Shown one piece after another: positions 25,407 through 33,264 of a DNA stretch of 64,000 nucleotides. Numbering within the stretch: position 1 is the first letter of the stretch; every line of letters starts with the position of its first letter. The DNA comes from Anaerolineae bacterium (GTDB lineage: Bacteria; Chloroflexota; Anaerolineae; Promineifilales; Promineifilaceae), in contig JAHDWK010000015.1 in assembly GCA_023382655.1 (NCBI GenBank), positions 98,406 to 162,405 on the forward strand, written 5' to 3'. The notes under the pieces are model-generated. The model ran no database searches and was not told where the DNA came from. It saw nothing but the letters and a program-made list of their open reading frames with translations. The translations under genes and the position numbers were made by a program.

Positions 25407-26828
25407 TTATGGGACAGGGCAAACGTCTACGGCCGTCAGACTGGGATTCCCATATCCCAGGTCAACAAGCGGGCCTGTCGGGTCTTCAGCAGTTTCTAGC
25501 ATGGCAGTTATTTCGTTACAAAAAGCAAACGGGTGATCAAGATCCTGCCAATTTGTCAGGAGTAATTGCGCTGCTTGAGTAATAGGTGTGTTTGGGTAAT
25601 TCCTGTTTAACAAACTCAACCGGTCAAATGCTTGTCCACTATTTCCCTGTAATAAATCTATCAGAATCAAACGGAATGCCGCAAACTGGTTAATTGCAGC
25701 TCTCACGTCTTCTTCTGTGCCTTCACTCATAGGCGGTGGGGTTAGTAGGGAGTCGTCATTAATAGCTTTTTCATACAAGACCAGGGCTTCGTCCAGCCGG
25801 GCAATATTTGCATAGGCAAATTTGTTATTCGCTTCATAAAGAATGTGGTGACGGTATTGTGATGGATCAAGGATAACGTCGGTGAGGGTGATTGCCGATC
25901 CATTCCACGACCATACCTCAGTATAGGTTCGTTCAATGCCCGCCCCTGCGGAACCACTTGCTCCACCGTGAACAAAAAAGTCTTGTAACCCATCACCATC
26001 ATGATCGGCAAAGTAGGTATCGGAGAAACTCATCGTAATGGTGTCAAATTCTGGATGGTTCAATGAGGGGCGGGCAGCCACAATGTTCTGCAAGGTCCCA
26101 TTAGCATAGTTAAGAATCTGATATTGTCCTGTACATGTGTGTGCACCACACATCTCACGGTTTATTGCTATTTCTGGCAGGCTATCTCCGTTCATTTCTG
26201 CAAAACCAATAATAATCGGAACTGATTCATCCCCAATTTCTGGATCTTCATTCTCCATATAATAACGAAAAAATATACCTGCCTGACCAATGACCCATAA
26301 ATTGCCCAAACGCCGCTCCTTACTGTTAGCTTCTTGTCCAGGGAGATAGAGAGACAGTAACCACTCAAAATCTCCATTTGCGTTTAAATCAACAGTTGTC
26401 ATATCGCCAACTTGATACTGCCAGCCCGCTTCTTGTAGCTGGATCTGCACTGTGTGAGGTTCAATTCCATCTTGCCATGCCTGTACCAGCCATGTTTCCA
26501 GTTCGGCCCAGGTGGCGGGCGCTGGCCCCAGGTTGTCGGGCGTGGGGGTGACACAAACCGTGCCGCAGCCGTTCGGGCAATCGCCAGGACAAAAATAAAC
26601 CTCGTTTTCGGTGCAGGCGGGCGGGGTACACATGGGCGCAGGCGTGGGCGAGGATACCGTCTCCGGCGTGTTGATGGCGGTGGGGGAAAGGGGCACGGCC
26701 GTGTCTGTTACCGCAACCATGACCCGTGTTGGGGCCACAGTCGCAGTGTCTTCGGGCACGGCCGTACACGCCGCCACCATTATCCCCACACATACCAATC
26801 CAAAGGCCAGACGCCCAAATCGTAACAT
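25407..26828 (-). CDS. Putative lipoprotein of unknown function
   Basis: A 473-residue exported protein with a signal peptide ending in a lipobox (VAAC, Cys about 21). A Thr/Pro-rich stretch with many TPTP/APTR runs (about 22-70) and a cysteine-rich segment (CTPPACTENEVYFCPGDCPNGCGTVC, given as two halves around residues 67-92) follow. Later parts have FG-GAP/VCBS-like acidic repeats (DLNANGDFEW, DHDGDGLQDFFVHGG). It sits inside the arginine block but shows no link to arginine metabolism. Codon use is more AT-rich than its neighbours around 25.6-26.4 kb. Confidence 0.75.
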   Translation of the reverse strand: MLRFGRLAFGLVCVGIMVAACTAVPEDTATVAPTRVMVAVTDTAVPLSPTAINTPETVSSPTPAPMCTPPACTENEVYFCPGDCPNGCGTVCVTPTPDNLGPAPATWAELETWLVQAWQDGIEPHTVQIQLQEAGWQYQVGDMTTVDLNANGDFEWLLSLYLPGQEANSKERRLGNLWVIGQAGIFFRYYMENEDPEIGDESVPIIIGFAEMNGDSLPEIAINREMCGAHTCTGQYQILNYANGTLQNIVAARPSLNHPEFDTITMSFSDTYFADHDGDGLQDFFVHGGASGSAGAGIERTYTEVWSWNGSAITLTDVILDPSQYRHHILYEANNKFAYANIARLDEALVLYEKAINDDSLLTPPPMSEGTEEDVRAAINQFAAFRLILIDLLQGNSGQAFDRLSLLNRNYPNTPITQAAQLLLTNWQDLDHPFAFCNEITAMLETAEDPTGPLVDLGYGNPSLTAVDVCPVP

Positions 26829-26954
26829 GGCTCTCTCCTGCCAGAAAATGATGATCGCGCAAGAAATTTACCACAGATGCAACGGATATGGCGGATTTAC
26901 ACAGATAAATTGCGATCCGTGAAAATCCGTCTTATCCGTTTAATCCGTGGTTAA

Positions 26955-28826
26955 TCAATCTCGTTTGAACTTGCTGTAATCAGGAGCGGCGTAGCGGGTT
27001 TTGCCGCCGTCGCTCACCTCCATCATCGCCCGCACCTTCATTTGCAGGCCAAACAGAGTGATAAAACCCACCGCGTCAGACTGGTCGTACACATCTTCCT
27101 GGCCGAAGGTGGCAAAATCTTCGCGGTAGAGGCTGTTGGGGCTGTACCGGCCAGAGACGATCACATTGCCCTTGTACAGCTTCAACTTCACCCAACCCGT
27201 CGCCGTCTCCTGTGTCTTGTCCACAAATGCCTGCATCGCCTCGCGCAAGAAGGTGTACCATTTGCCGTCATACACCAGTTCCGCGTAGCGTACCGCCTGC
27301 TGCTCTTTGTAGTGCATCGTGTCCCGATCCAGGCACAGTGTTTCCAGTTCGTGATGGGCGGCGTAGAGAATCGTGCCGCCGGGCGTCTCATACACGCCGT
27401 GTGATTTCATGCCCACCAGCCGATTTTCCACCAGGTCAATCCGGCCAATGCCGTGTCTGGCCCCCAGTTCATTTAGCTTTTCAATGATGGCGGCAGGGGG
27501 CATTTGTATGTCGTTCACGGCCGTGGGCACGCCCTTCTCAAACTCAATCTTCACCACTTCCGCCGCATCCGGGGCCGCCTCCGGGGAGACAGAAAGCTGG
27601 TACATCACCTCTTCCGGCTCCTGCGCCGGGTCTTCCAAAATGCCCCCCTCGTGTGACAAATGCCACAGGTTGGCGTCCCGGCTGTAGATGGATTTTTCCG
27701 TCTGGGTGACGGGTACATGGTGTTTGCGGGCGTAAGCCAGCGCATCTTCCCGCGAACGGATGTCCCATTCGCGCCAGGGAGCGATGACGTACAGCGTGGG
27801 ATTGAGCGCCTTGTAGGTCAATTCAAAGCGCACCTGGTCATTGCCCTTGCCGGTGGCCCCGTGCGCCACCGCATCCGCCCCCTCCGCTTCGGCAATAGCC
27901 ACCTGCCACTTGGCAATGAGTGGCCGGGCCACCGACGTGCCCAGCAGATAGCGCCGTTCATAAATCGCGCCCGCCTGCATCATGGGAAACAGGAAATCTT
28001 TGGCAAATTCGTGGCGCAAATCTTCCACATACACCTTGCTGGCGCCGCTGGCCAGCGCTTTCGCTTCCAGCCCGGCCAATTCGGCATCACCTTGCCCCAG
28101 GTTGGCGCAAAAACAGATGACTTCGCAGCCATAATTTTCGCGCAGCCAGGGCACAATGACGCTGGTGTCCAACCCACCGGAGTAGGCCAGCACCACTTTG
28201 TTAATCTGGGGTTTTTCTTTTTTCTTCGGCATGAGAATTTCTCCTTCTAGGGTAATTGGGACAGTTTGTAATTGGGTAAGTGGGTAAGTAGGTAATTGGG
28301 AGATTGGGTAATCTCTTAATCTCCCAATCTCCAATCTCTCCTGCATAGGCGCATTGAGATGAAGCACAACGGCCGTCTCGTCACACGCATGTCTTACCGG
28401 GCATTGTACACAGTCGCGGTATACCTTCTCCGGGAAGCGCTCCATGCTGGTGACGGCAAAACCGACGCCCTGGAAAAATTTGACGGCGCGGGTGAGGGCA
28501 AAGAGGGTGGGCACACCCCGCTGCCGCGCCTGCCCAATCAACTCCTTGACGATGGTGCTGCCCCAGCCCTGCCCCTTCACGTCATCATGCACCGCCAGCG
28601 AGCGCACTTCGGCCAGCGCCTCGGTGTAAAAGAGCAGAGAGACGCAGGCAATGACACGGCCCGAAGCCGCTTCGGGTTCGCCATCTATCACCCCCACCAG
28701 CCAATCCGGCAGCGTTTGTTCAATGGAGGCCGCACTGCGCGGCAGCACATCTCCCCGGCGGGCATGTTCATGCAGCAGTTCCAAAATGCCGGGAATGTCA
28801 GTGGGGCGGGCGGGTCTGATGTTCAT
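26955..28826 (-). CDS. argG: N-acetyltransferase (NAGS-like) fused in frame to argininosuccinate synthase
   Basis: One uninterrupted 623-codon frame. Residues 1-158 are a GNAT domain resembling short N-acetylglutamate synthases (RSLAVHDDVKGQGWGSTIVK; FFQGVGFAVTSMERFPEKVYRDC). Residues about 160-197 are encoded by AGATTGG/TAATTGG repeat DNA. From M199 (base 28232) comes a full-length ArgG with the ATP motif LAYSGGLDTSV and SVSPEAAPD. ArgG joins citrulline and aspartate. A strong ribosome site before M199 suggests ArgG is also made separately. Residues 51-59 of the GNAT part come from the 28-bp palindromic element. Confidence 0.88.
   Translation of the reverse strand: MNIRPARPTDIPGILELLHEHARRGDVLPRSAASIEQTLPDWLVGVIDGEPEAASGRVIACVSLLFYTEALAEVRSLAVHDDVKGQGWGSTIVKELIGQARQRGVPTLFALTRAVKFFQGVGFAVTSMERFPEKVYRDCVQCPVRHACDETAVVLHLNAPMQERLEIGRLRDYPISQLPTYPLTQLQTVPITLEGEILMPKKKEKPQINKVVLAYSGGLDTSVIVPWLRENYGCEVICFCANLGQGDAELAGLEAKALASGASKVYVEDLRHEFAKDFLFPMMQAGAIYERRYLLGTSVARPLIAKWQVAIAEAEGADAVAHGATGKGNDQVRFELTYKALNPTLYVIAPWREWDIRSREDALAYARKHHVPVTQTEKSIYSRDANLWHLSHEGGILEDPAQEPEEVMYQLSVSPEAAPDAAEVVKIEFEKGVPTAVNDIQMPPAAIIEKLNELGARHGIGRIDLVENRLVGMKSHGVYETPGGTILYAAHHELETLCLDRDTMHYKEQQAVRYAELVYDGKWYTFLREAMQAFVDKTQETATGWVKLKLYKGNVIVSGRYSPNSLYREDFATFGQEDVYDQSDAVGFITLFGLQMKVRAMMEVSDGGKTRYAAPDYSKFKRD
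28230..28246 (-). promoter_or_regulatory. Internal ribosome binding site and ATG for stand-alone ArgG
   Basis: AAGGAG (28246-28241) lies eight bases before ATG 28232 (MPKKKEKPQINK), the normal ArgG N-terminus. It is the best-placed ribosome site in this frame and argues for independent ArgG translation (26955-28232, 425 residues). Confidence 0.75.
28250..28345. repeat. Mixed TAATTGG and AGATTGG oligomers (families C and D) read as protein linker
   Basis: GGTAATTGGGACAG, then TAAGTGGGTAAG, then GGGAGATTGGGTAATC and inverted units. Elsewhere these are non-coding spacers. Here all codons are open and join the acetyltransferase to ArgG. Confidence 0.8.
28655..28682 (-). repeat. 28-bp palindromic element inside the acetyltransferase domain (copy 2)
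   Basis: On the minus strand this is identical over 28 bases to the copy in the esterase gene, with the core CCCGAAGCGGCTTCGGG. It is read in the same frame as GEPEAASGR. Confidence 0.9.
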
Positions 28827-28830
28827 GCAG

Positions 28831-28896
28831 CGTCATCCGTCATCCGTTATCCGTAATCCGACGGTTTACGGATTACGGGTCACGGATTACGGCTCA
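28831..28896. repeat. TAATCCG oligomer hairpin (family A)
   Basis: CATCCGTTATCCGTAATCCG faces GGATTACGGGTCACGGATTA between two co-directional GNAT genes. The stop of the upstream gene lies at its edge. Confidence 0.75.
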
Positions 28897-29310
28897 ATCG
28901 GCTATCAGCCGTTTGCCAAAGCTAACGACTTGATCGTTGTTATAACCAATGGCCTCATAAAATTGGATAACGGCCGTATTGCTTTCGCGCACCTGTAAAT
29001 TGAGTTTGGGGCAGCCGAGTGCCAGCAATCTTTCCTCCAACGCCCGCATCAGGGTACGGCCGTAGCCATGCCGCCGGTACTCTGGATGCACTGCCAGATA
29101 ATTGACCCAGCCACGATGCCCTTCATACCCACCCATCGCCGAAGCCACCACCAGACCAGCTACTTCACCGACCAGGAACAGTTCCCGGCCAACTGCCAGC
29201 TTGCGCTGAATGTCTTTGTGCGGGTCATTCCACGGCCGTACCAGATCACAGGCCCGCCAGAGGGCAATGACCGTTTCCATATCACTTTCTTGAAAAGGAC
29301 GTATGTTCAT
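28894..29310 (-). CDS. GNAT-family acetyltransferase (YpeA-like)
   Basis: A 138-residue single-domain GNAT: opening MNIRPFQESDMETVIALWRACDL, the acetyl-CoA loop VHPEYRRHGYGRTLMRALEERL (about 75-96), and a C-terminal VQFYEAIGYNNDQVVSFGKRL. This matches the YpeA/RimI-like group. ATG 29310 was chosen because the frame upstream is GTGATGC repeat; no ribosome site is evident. It lies inside the arginine block between argD and the NAGS::ArgG fusion. Substrate unknown. Confidence 0.85.
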   Translation of the reverse strand: MNIRPFQESDMETVIALWRACDLVRPWNDPHKDIQRKLAVGRELFLVGEVAGLVVASAMGGYEGHRGWVNYLAVHPEYRRHGYGRTLMRALEERLLALGCPKLNLQVRESNTAVIQFYEAIGYNNDQVVSFGKRLIAD

Positions 29311-29321
29311 CGTTCGTGATG

Positions 29322-29371
29322 CGTGATACGTGATGCGTGACTCCATCACGGGTCACGCATCACGTATCACG
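29322..29371. repeat. GTGATGCGTGA hairpin (family B)
   Basis: Perfect 19-base arms (29322-29340 and 29353-29371) between argD and the YpeA-like gene. They include the alternating GTGATAC/GTGATGC unit. Confidence 0.85.
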
Positions 29372-29374
29372 CTC

Positions 29375-30589
29375 CTACTCCAGGCATTGCGCCAAAATAT
29401 CTACGGCCGTATCAATCTCCACCTTGTCCACCACCAGCGCCGGGGCAAAACGGAGCACGTTTTCGCCCGCGCCGATGAGGATAAGACCACGTTCACGGGC
29501 AGCGGCAATGATGGGGGCGGCGGGGACGGTCAGTTCGACGCCCACCAGCAGCCCCAGACCGCGCACGGCTGTGACCTTGTCCGACTCCACCATTTGCAGC
29601 CGGTGCTGCAAATAGGAGCCATGAAAGCGCACCTTCTCCAAAAACGCCGGCTGGTTGACACGATCAAAGACTACATTGGCCGCCGCGCATACCAGCGGCC
29701 CGGCGGCAAAGGTGCTACCGTGGTCGCCCGGTTTCAGCGCGTCCGCCACCTGTTGCGTCATCAACGTTGCGCCCATGGGCAGGCCGCCCGCCAGCGGCTT
29801 GGCTAACGTCATGATGTCTGGCTTGACGCTGTAATTCTGGTACGCCCACAGCTTGCCGGTACGCCCCAGGCCACACTGCACCTCGTCAAAGATGAGCAGC
29901 GCCCCCACCTGATCACACAATTGCCGCAGCCCTTTCAGAAAGTCAGGCGTGGCCGGGTTGACCCCGCCTTCCCCCTGCACCGGCTCCACAATGACGGCGC
30001 ACGTCTGCTCGCCAATCACCGCCCGCGCCGACTCCAGGTCGTTAAATGTGGCAAACACCACATCCGGCATCAGCGGCGCAAACGGCGCCCGATACTGCTC
30101 CTTGTACGTCACCGACAGCGCGCCCACGGTACGGCCGTGAAACCCCCCGCTAAAGGCCACAATTTTAGTAGGGTGGCCGTTACTCTTCTCTGCGCCTCCG
30201 CCCGACCTTTGGTCGTCCCTCTGCGTTAAAGAAAACTTTCGTGCAAACTTGATCGCCGCTTCATTCGCCTCCGCGCCGGAGTTGCAGAAATACACCTTGT
30301 CGGCGAAGGAGTTTTCGGCCAGCTTTTGCGCCAGGCGTACCTGTGGTTCGCTGTGGTACAGATTACTGATGTGGGTCAATTGGTGCGCCTGGGTGGCCAC
30401 GGCCGTGGCCCACTCCTCATCACTATGCCCCAATGCCGTCACCGCAATCCCAGACGTAAAGTCCAGGTACTCGTTCCCCTCAGCGTCAACCAACTTCAAC
30501 CCCTTGCCCTGCGTGAAGACTACGGGCGCACGGCCGTAGGTCTGCAAAATGTATTGTGATTCTGCCTGCATAACCTCTTGTGTGTTCAT
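29375..30589 (-). CDS. argD: Acetylornithine aminotransferase
   Basis: A class III PLP aminotransferase that converts N-acetylglutamate semialdehyde to N-acetylornithine. The 404 residues contain FCNSGAEANEAAIKFARK (about 104-121), VIVEPVQGEGG, LIFDEVQCGLGRTG and the PLP lysine in LAKPLAGGLPMGA. Between FARKF and IVAFSGGFHGR is a roughly 20-residue insertion (SLTQRDDQRSGGGAEKSNG) encoded by CTCTGCGCCTCCG-type repeat DNA at 30181-30236. AAGGGACG precedes ATG 30589. Confidence 0.96.
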   Translation of the reverse strand: MNTQEVMQAESQYILQTYGRAPVVFTQGKGLKLVDAEGNEYLDFTSGIAVTALGHSDEEWATAVATQAHQLTHISNLYHSEPQVRLAQKLAENSFADKVYFCNSGAEANEAAIKFARKFSLTQRDDQRSGGGAEKSNGHPTKIVAFSGGFHGRTVGALSVTYKEQYRAPFAPLMPDVVFATFNDLESARAVIGEQTCAVIVEPVQGEGGVNPATPDFLKGLRQLCDQVGALLIFDEVQCGLGRTGKLWAYQNYSVKPDIMTLAKPLAGGLPMGATLMTQQVADALKPGDHGSTFAAGPLVCAAANVVFDRVNQPAFLEKVRFHGSYLQHRLQMVESDKVTAVRGLGLLVGVELTVPAAPIIAAARERGLILIGAGENVLRFAPALVVDKVEIDTAVDILAQCLE

Positions 30590-30606
30590 AAACGTCCCTT
30601 TGAAAC

Positions 30607-30662
30607 TTATCCACAGATTCCACAGATTTCACAGATAAAAATCTGCGTAATCTGTGGATTTC
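30607..30662. repeat. CACAGATT oligomer hairpin
   Basis: CCACAGATTCCACAGATTTC is followed by an inverted AATCTGTGGATT arm in front of argD. A related CACAGAT/ATCCGT region lies at 26868-26950. Confidence 0.65.
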
Positions 30663-30671
30663 TCTTCTTCC

Positions 30672-31115
30672 TCAACAACTACTCCCATCATCCACTTCAA
30701 TAAAGCGCGACATGATATGAATGTCTTGCCGCAGTTGCCAGCCGGTGGCCTGCCAGAAGGCGATGCCCAATTCATTTTCGCCAAAGATAAAGAGGTGGCA
30801 TTTACTGATACCCATCTCTTTCAGGGCTGCCAGGGCCCGATCCACCAACTGCCTGGCAATGCCCTGCCGCCGGTAATCTGGGTAGACGGCGACGTGATGA
30901 ATGTATCCCCGACGGCCGTCGTGCCCGCACAAAATCGTCCCCACCAACCGGCCCTCCGCCAGCGCCACAAAACTCATGCCCGGATTCCGCTCCAGGTAAA
31001 AGCGAATCGCCCCTGGTTCATCCGCGCTGCTCACCCCCACCCCCGGCGTCTCCTGCCAAAGGGCAATAGCGGCATCGTAATGGTTCATGGTAAATTCGAT
31101 AATTTTCGTTTCCAT
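30672..31115 (-). CDS. GNAT-family acetyltransferase
   Basis: A 147-residue GNAT with IIEFTMNHYDAAIALWQETPGVG at the start. The acetyl-CoA loop is HHVAVYPDYRRQGIARQLVDRALAAL (about 72-97), and ECHLFIFGENELG-like strand 5 reads KCHLFIFGENELGIAFWQATGW. It resembles the 28894 gene in fold but is not a close copy. It lies between argB and argD with an AGGGAC ribosome site. Substrate unknown; its place in the arginine block makes an amino-acid substrate possible but unproven. Confidence 0.85.
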   Translation of the reverse strand: METKIIEFTMNHYDAAIALWQETPGVGVSSADEPGAIRFYLERNPGMSFVALAEGRLVGTILCGHDGRRGYIHHVAVYPDYRRQGIARQLVDRALAALKEMGISKCHLFIFGENELGIAFWQATGWQLRQDIHIMSRFIEVDDGSSC

Positions 31116-31126
31116 AGGTGTCCCTG

Positions 31127-31195
31127 GTCATTAGTCATTGGTCATTAGTCATTGGTCATTTGTTATTAGTCATTCGTTATTAGTCATTCGTTATT
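31127..31195. repeat. GTCATTGGTCATTA tandem oligomer (family E)
   Basis: About eight degenerate copies of a 7-mer around GTCATT[G/A]/[A/C]GTCATT run head to tail, then pass into TAATCGG units to about 31245. They lie between argB and the GNAT gene. Confidence 0.8.
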
Positions 31196-31216
31196 GGCCT
31201 CATCAGCACCCACCGA

Positions 31217-31978
31217 TTACCGATCACCGATTACCGTCCCCCCTCCCTTCAGCAGCCCGTCCAGATTGACAATGCGCGCCTGAGGAATGCCCTGCGTCAC
31301 GGCCGTACACGCCGCCCGCACTTTGGGAATCATGCCATCCGTAATCACGCCATTGATAATCAACGCTTCTGTTTGGCTGATGGTCAAATGGGGCAAAATC
31401 GCCTCATTTTGCAACACGCCGGGTACATTGGAAACAAAGTTCAGCATATCTGCGCCCAATGCTTTGGCCACCGCCGCCGCTGCTTCGTCGGCGTTCACAT
31501 TATACGGCCGTCCATCTGCACCCAACGAAATGGGGGAGATCACGGCCGTGAACCCCGATGCCGCTAACTGTTCAATGAGACGGCCGTTTACTTCTACAAT
31601 CTCGCCCACAAAACCCAGGTCGGCGGTGGGGTGCTGCTTTTTTTGGCAGCGCAGCAAGCCGCCGTCCACGCCGGAAAGGCCAACGGCCGTCACCCCCGCC
31701 GCCAGCAATGCCCGCACAATCACCTTGTTGCTCAGGCCAGACAAGACCATTTCGGCTACCAGCAGCGATTCCACATCCGTCACCCGCAGACCGTCCACCT
31801 TTTGCGGGGCAATGCCCAACCGCCCCTGCAAATCGGCAATCGCCTTGCCACCACCATGAACGATCACCACAGCCTGCCCCGTCGCTACCTGAATTTGCCT
31901 GACGTTATGCGCCAGCCCGGTCAAAAATGCCGGGTCGTCCAGTTCATTCCCACCAACCTTCATTACCTGCATCGTCAT
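31217..31978 (-). CDS. argB: Acetylglutamate kinase
   Basis: Phosphorylates N-acetylglutamate in arginine synthesis. The 253 residues show the amino-acid-kinase pattern: KVGGNEL at the start, VIVHGGGKAIADL (about 38-50), NVNADEAAAAVAKALGADML and VRAACTAVTQG. The protein lacks the N-terminal helix typical of hexameric arginine-inhibited ArgB (K of VMKVGG is at about residue 7). It may therefore be insensitive to arginine, which would leave control to transcription. That last point is inference. Confidence 0.95.
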   Translation of the reverse strand: MTMQVMKVGGNELDDPAFLTGLAHNVRQIQVATGQAVVIVHGGGKAIADLQGRLGIAPQKVDGLRVTDVESLLVAEMVLSGLSNKVIVRALLAAGVTAVGLSGVDGGLLRCQKKQHPTADLGFVGEIVEVNGRLIEQLAASGFTAVISPISLGADGRPYNVNADEAAAAVAKALGADMLNFVSNVPGVLQNEAILPHLTISQTEALIINGVITDGMIPKVRAACTAVTQGIPQARIVNLDGLLKGGGTVIGDR

Positions 31979-31987
31979 TTTCCACTC

Positions 31988-32020
31988 ACACCTGACAGGT
32001 TTCCAAAACCTGTCAGGTGT
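31988..32020. repeat. CCTGACAGG hairpin between argC and argB (family F)
   Basis: Perfect 15-base arms, ACACCTGACAGGTTT (31988-32002) and its complement (32006-32020), around a CCA loop. No U-tract follows on the minus strand, so it need not terminate. It could set the argC:argB ratio or stabilise mRNA. Confidence 0.8.
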
Positions 32021-32026
32021 TCATTA

Positions 32027-33070
32027 TCACACCAACCCCGTCGTTTCATCCAGCCGGAACACTACATTCATATCCTGCACCGCCTGCCCGGCTGCTCCCT
32101 TGATCAAATTGTCAATCGCTGAAGTGATAATCAGGGTGTTGCCTGCCTGAGCCAGCCCAATCACGCACTTATTCGTGTTTGTCACATGCGCCAGCGTCGC
32201 CACCTGACCTGGCGGCAGCACACATACAAACGGCTCACCCGCATACATGTCCGTGTACAAAGCCGCCACATCGCCCAACGTCCAATCGCCCGCGATGGTG
32301 ACGTAGATGGTAGAGAGGATACCACGCGGCACGGGCAGCAGGTGCGGCGAGAAGATGAGCGGCGGTGCGTCTGCCTGCCACCAGTGCATCACCTGTTCCA
32401 TCTCCGGCAAGTGGCGGTGCGCCCGGCCGATTTTGTAGGGGGCAAAATTGTCGGCCACGTTCATAAAGTGGGTGGTATCGCTGGCCTGCCGGCCCGCGCC
32501 GGATACACCCGATTTGCTGTCAGCGATGATGGGGCCGGTGAGGGGGAGTTTGGCTGCCAGTAACGGCCGTTGCAGCAACGGCCGTAACCCCAACAACACA
32601 CTCGTCGGATAACAACCGGGCACAGCCACCAGGTCCGCCCCCGGCAGTTGTTCCCGCGCCCATTCGGTCAGGCCATACACGGCGAACCCGAAGCCGCTTC
32701 GGGCCGTGCCCAACAATTCCGGCGCCGGATGTTCATGCCCATACCACTGCGCATAGACAGCAGGATCGGCCAGGCGAAAATCCGCGCTCAGGTCAATGAC
32801 TTTGCCGCCAGTGTTCAGGGCGCGCACGGCCGTGGCTGCCGCCGCCGCATGAGGCAGGCACAAAAACACTACATCCACCGTTTCCAAAGGCGCATCCGCT
32901 TCCTCAATCAGCGGCAAGTGAGGCGCTTGTGGGTACACATCCGTCAGCCACTTCCCGGCAAAACTCTGTGACGTAGCAAACTGCACCTGCACATCCGGGT
33001 GCTGCGCCAAAATCCGCACCAACTCATAACCCGTATACCCGGTCACTCCAAAAATCCCAACCTGAATCAT
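32027..33070 (-). CDS. argC: N-acetyl-gamma-glutamyl-phosphate reductase
   Basis: NADPH-dependent reductase, the third step of arginine synthesis. The 347 residues show the Rossmann start VGIFGVTGYTGYELVRIL, the LCLPHAAAA strand and catalytic Cys in VAVPGCYPTSVL (about residue 154). Between HPAPELL and AVYGL, residues about 121-130 (GTARSGFGF) are encoded by the 28-bp palindromic element and are absent from usual ArgC. GGAGG precedes ATG 33070. It is the first enzyme gene of the arg block and lies 43 bases downstream of the attenuator stem. Confidence 0.96.
   Translation of the reverse strand: MIQVGIFGVTGYTGYELVRILAQHPDVQVQFATSQSFAGKWLTDVYPQAPHLPLIEEADAPLETVDVVFLCLPHAAAAATAVRALNTGGKVIDLSADFRLADPAVYAQWYGHEHPAPELLGTARSGFGFAVYGLTEWAREQLPGADLVAVPGCYPTSVLLGLRPLLQRPLLAAKLPLTGPIIADSKSGVSGAGRQASDTTHFMNVADNFAPYKIGRAHRHLPEMEQVMHWWQADAPPLIFSPHLLPVPRGILSTIYVTIAGDWTLGDVAALYTDMYAGEPFVCVLPPGQVATLAHVTNTNKCVIGLAQAGNTLIITSAIDNLIKGAAGQAVQDMNVVFRLDETTGLV
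32681..32708 (+). repeat. 28-bp palindromic element inside argC (copy 3)
   Basis: The core is CCCGAAGCCGCTTCGGG with the same GGCGAA and CCGTG flanks as the other copies. Relative to the reading direction it is inverted, so the protein reads TARSGFGF. Only the central base differs from copies 1 and 2. Confidence 0.9.
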
Positions 33071-33105
33071 TGCCAGACCTCCAATCTCTCAATCTCCAAA
33101 TTGCC

Positions 33106-33147
33106 AAAAAAAAACCGCCAGACCCCTCAAGTGTGGGTCTGGCGGTT
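33106..33147 (-). terminator. Intrinsic terminator (segments 3:4) of the argC attenuator
   Basis: On the minus strand AACCGCCAGACCC (33147-33135) pairs with GGGTCTGGCGGTT (33125-33113) around a 9-base loop. It runs into nine T residues (33114-33106). This is the strongest intrinsic terminator in the window. It lies upstream of argC and downstream of its promoter, so it can only act as an attenuator or leader terminator. Confidence 0.88.
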
Positions 33148-33207
33148 GTGATTTCAGCGCATCTCTGGTGAACTCAAGCAACCTCAAAATCCAGACCTAT
33201 GGTCTGG
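33136..33207 (-). promoter_or_regulatory. Alternative pairing segments 1-2-3 of the argC attenuator
   Basis: Segment 1 CCAGACC (33207-33201), a 3-base loop and segment 2 GGTCTGG (33197-33191) form a perfect hairpin directly after the Arg codons. Segment 3 CCAGACC (33142-33136) repeats segment 1 exactly and is also the 5' arm of the terminator. Pairing 2:3 (7 bp) therefore excludes both 1:2 and the terminator. A ribosome paused at the Arg codons would cover segment 1 and favour 2:3. One that reaches the stop codon would cover part of segment 2 and favour termination. Confidence 0.8.
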
Positions 33208-33254
33208 CTGCGACGGCGGATAAAAAGAGGTGCGTTGTTCCCAAAATTTCTCAT
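33174..33254 (-). CDS. Arginine leader peptide (attenuator ORF) upstream of argC
   Basis: A 26-codon ORF, ATG 33254 to TGA 33174. Codons 13-15 are CGC CGT CGC (Arg-Arg-Arg) within IRRRSQTIGLD, and codon 2 is also Arg (AGA). The Arg run ends three bases before the segment 1/segment 2 hairpin, so ribosome pausing for charged arginyl-tRNA would be sensed by the RNA fold. There is no Shine-Dalgarno, but the predicted transcript starts within a few bases of the ATG, so translation is probably leaderless. Comparative evidence is lacking; the case rests on the agreement of promoter, ORF, codons and four RNA segments. Confidence 0.78.
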   Translation of the reverse strand: MRNFGNNAPLFIRRRSQTIGLDFEVA

Positions 33255-33264
33255 CGTGCGCAGA

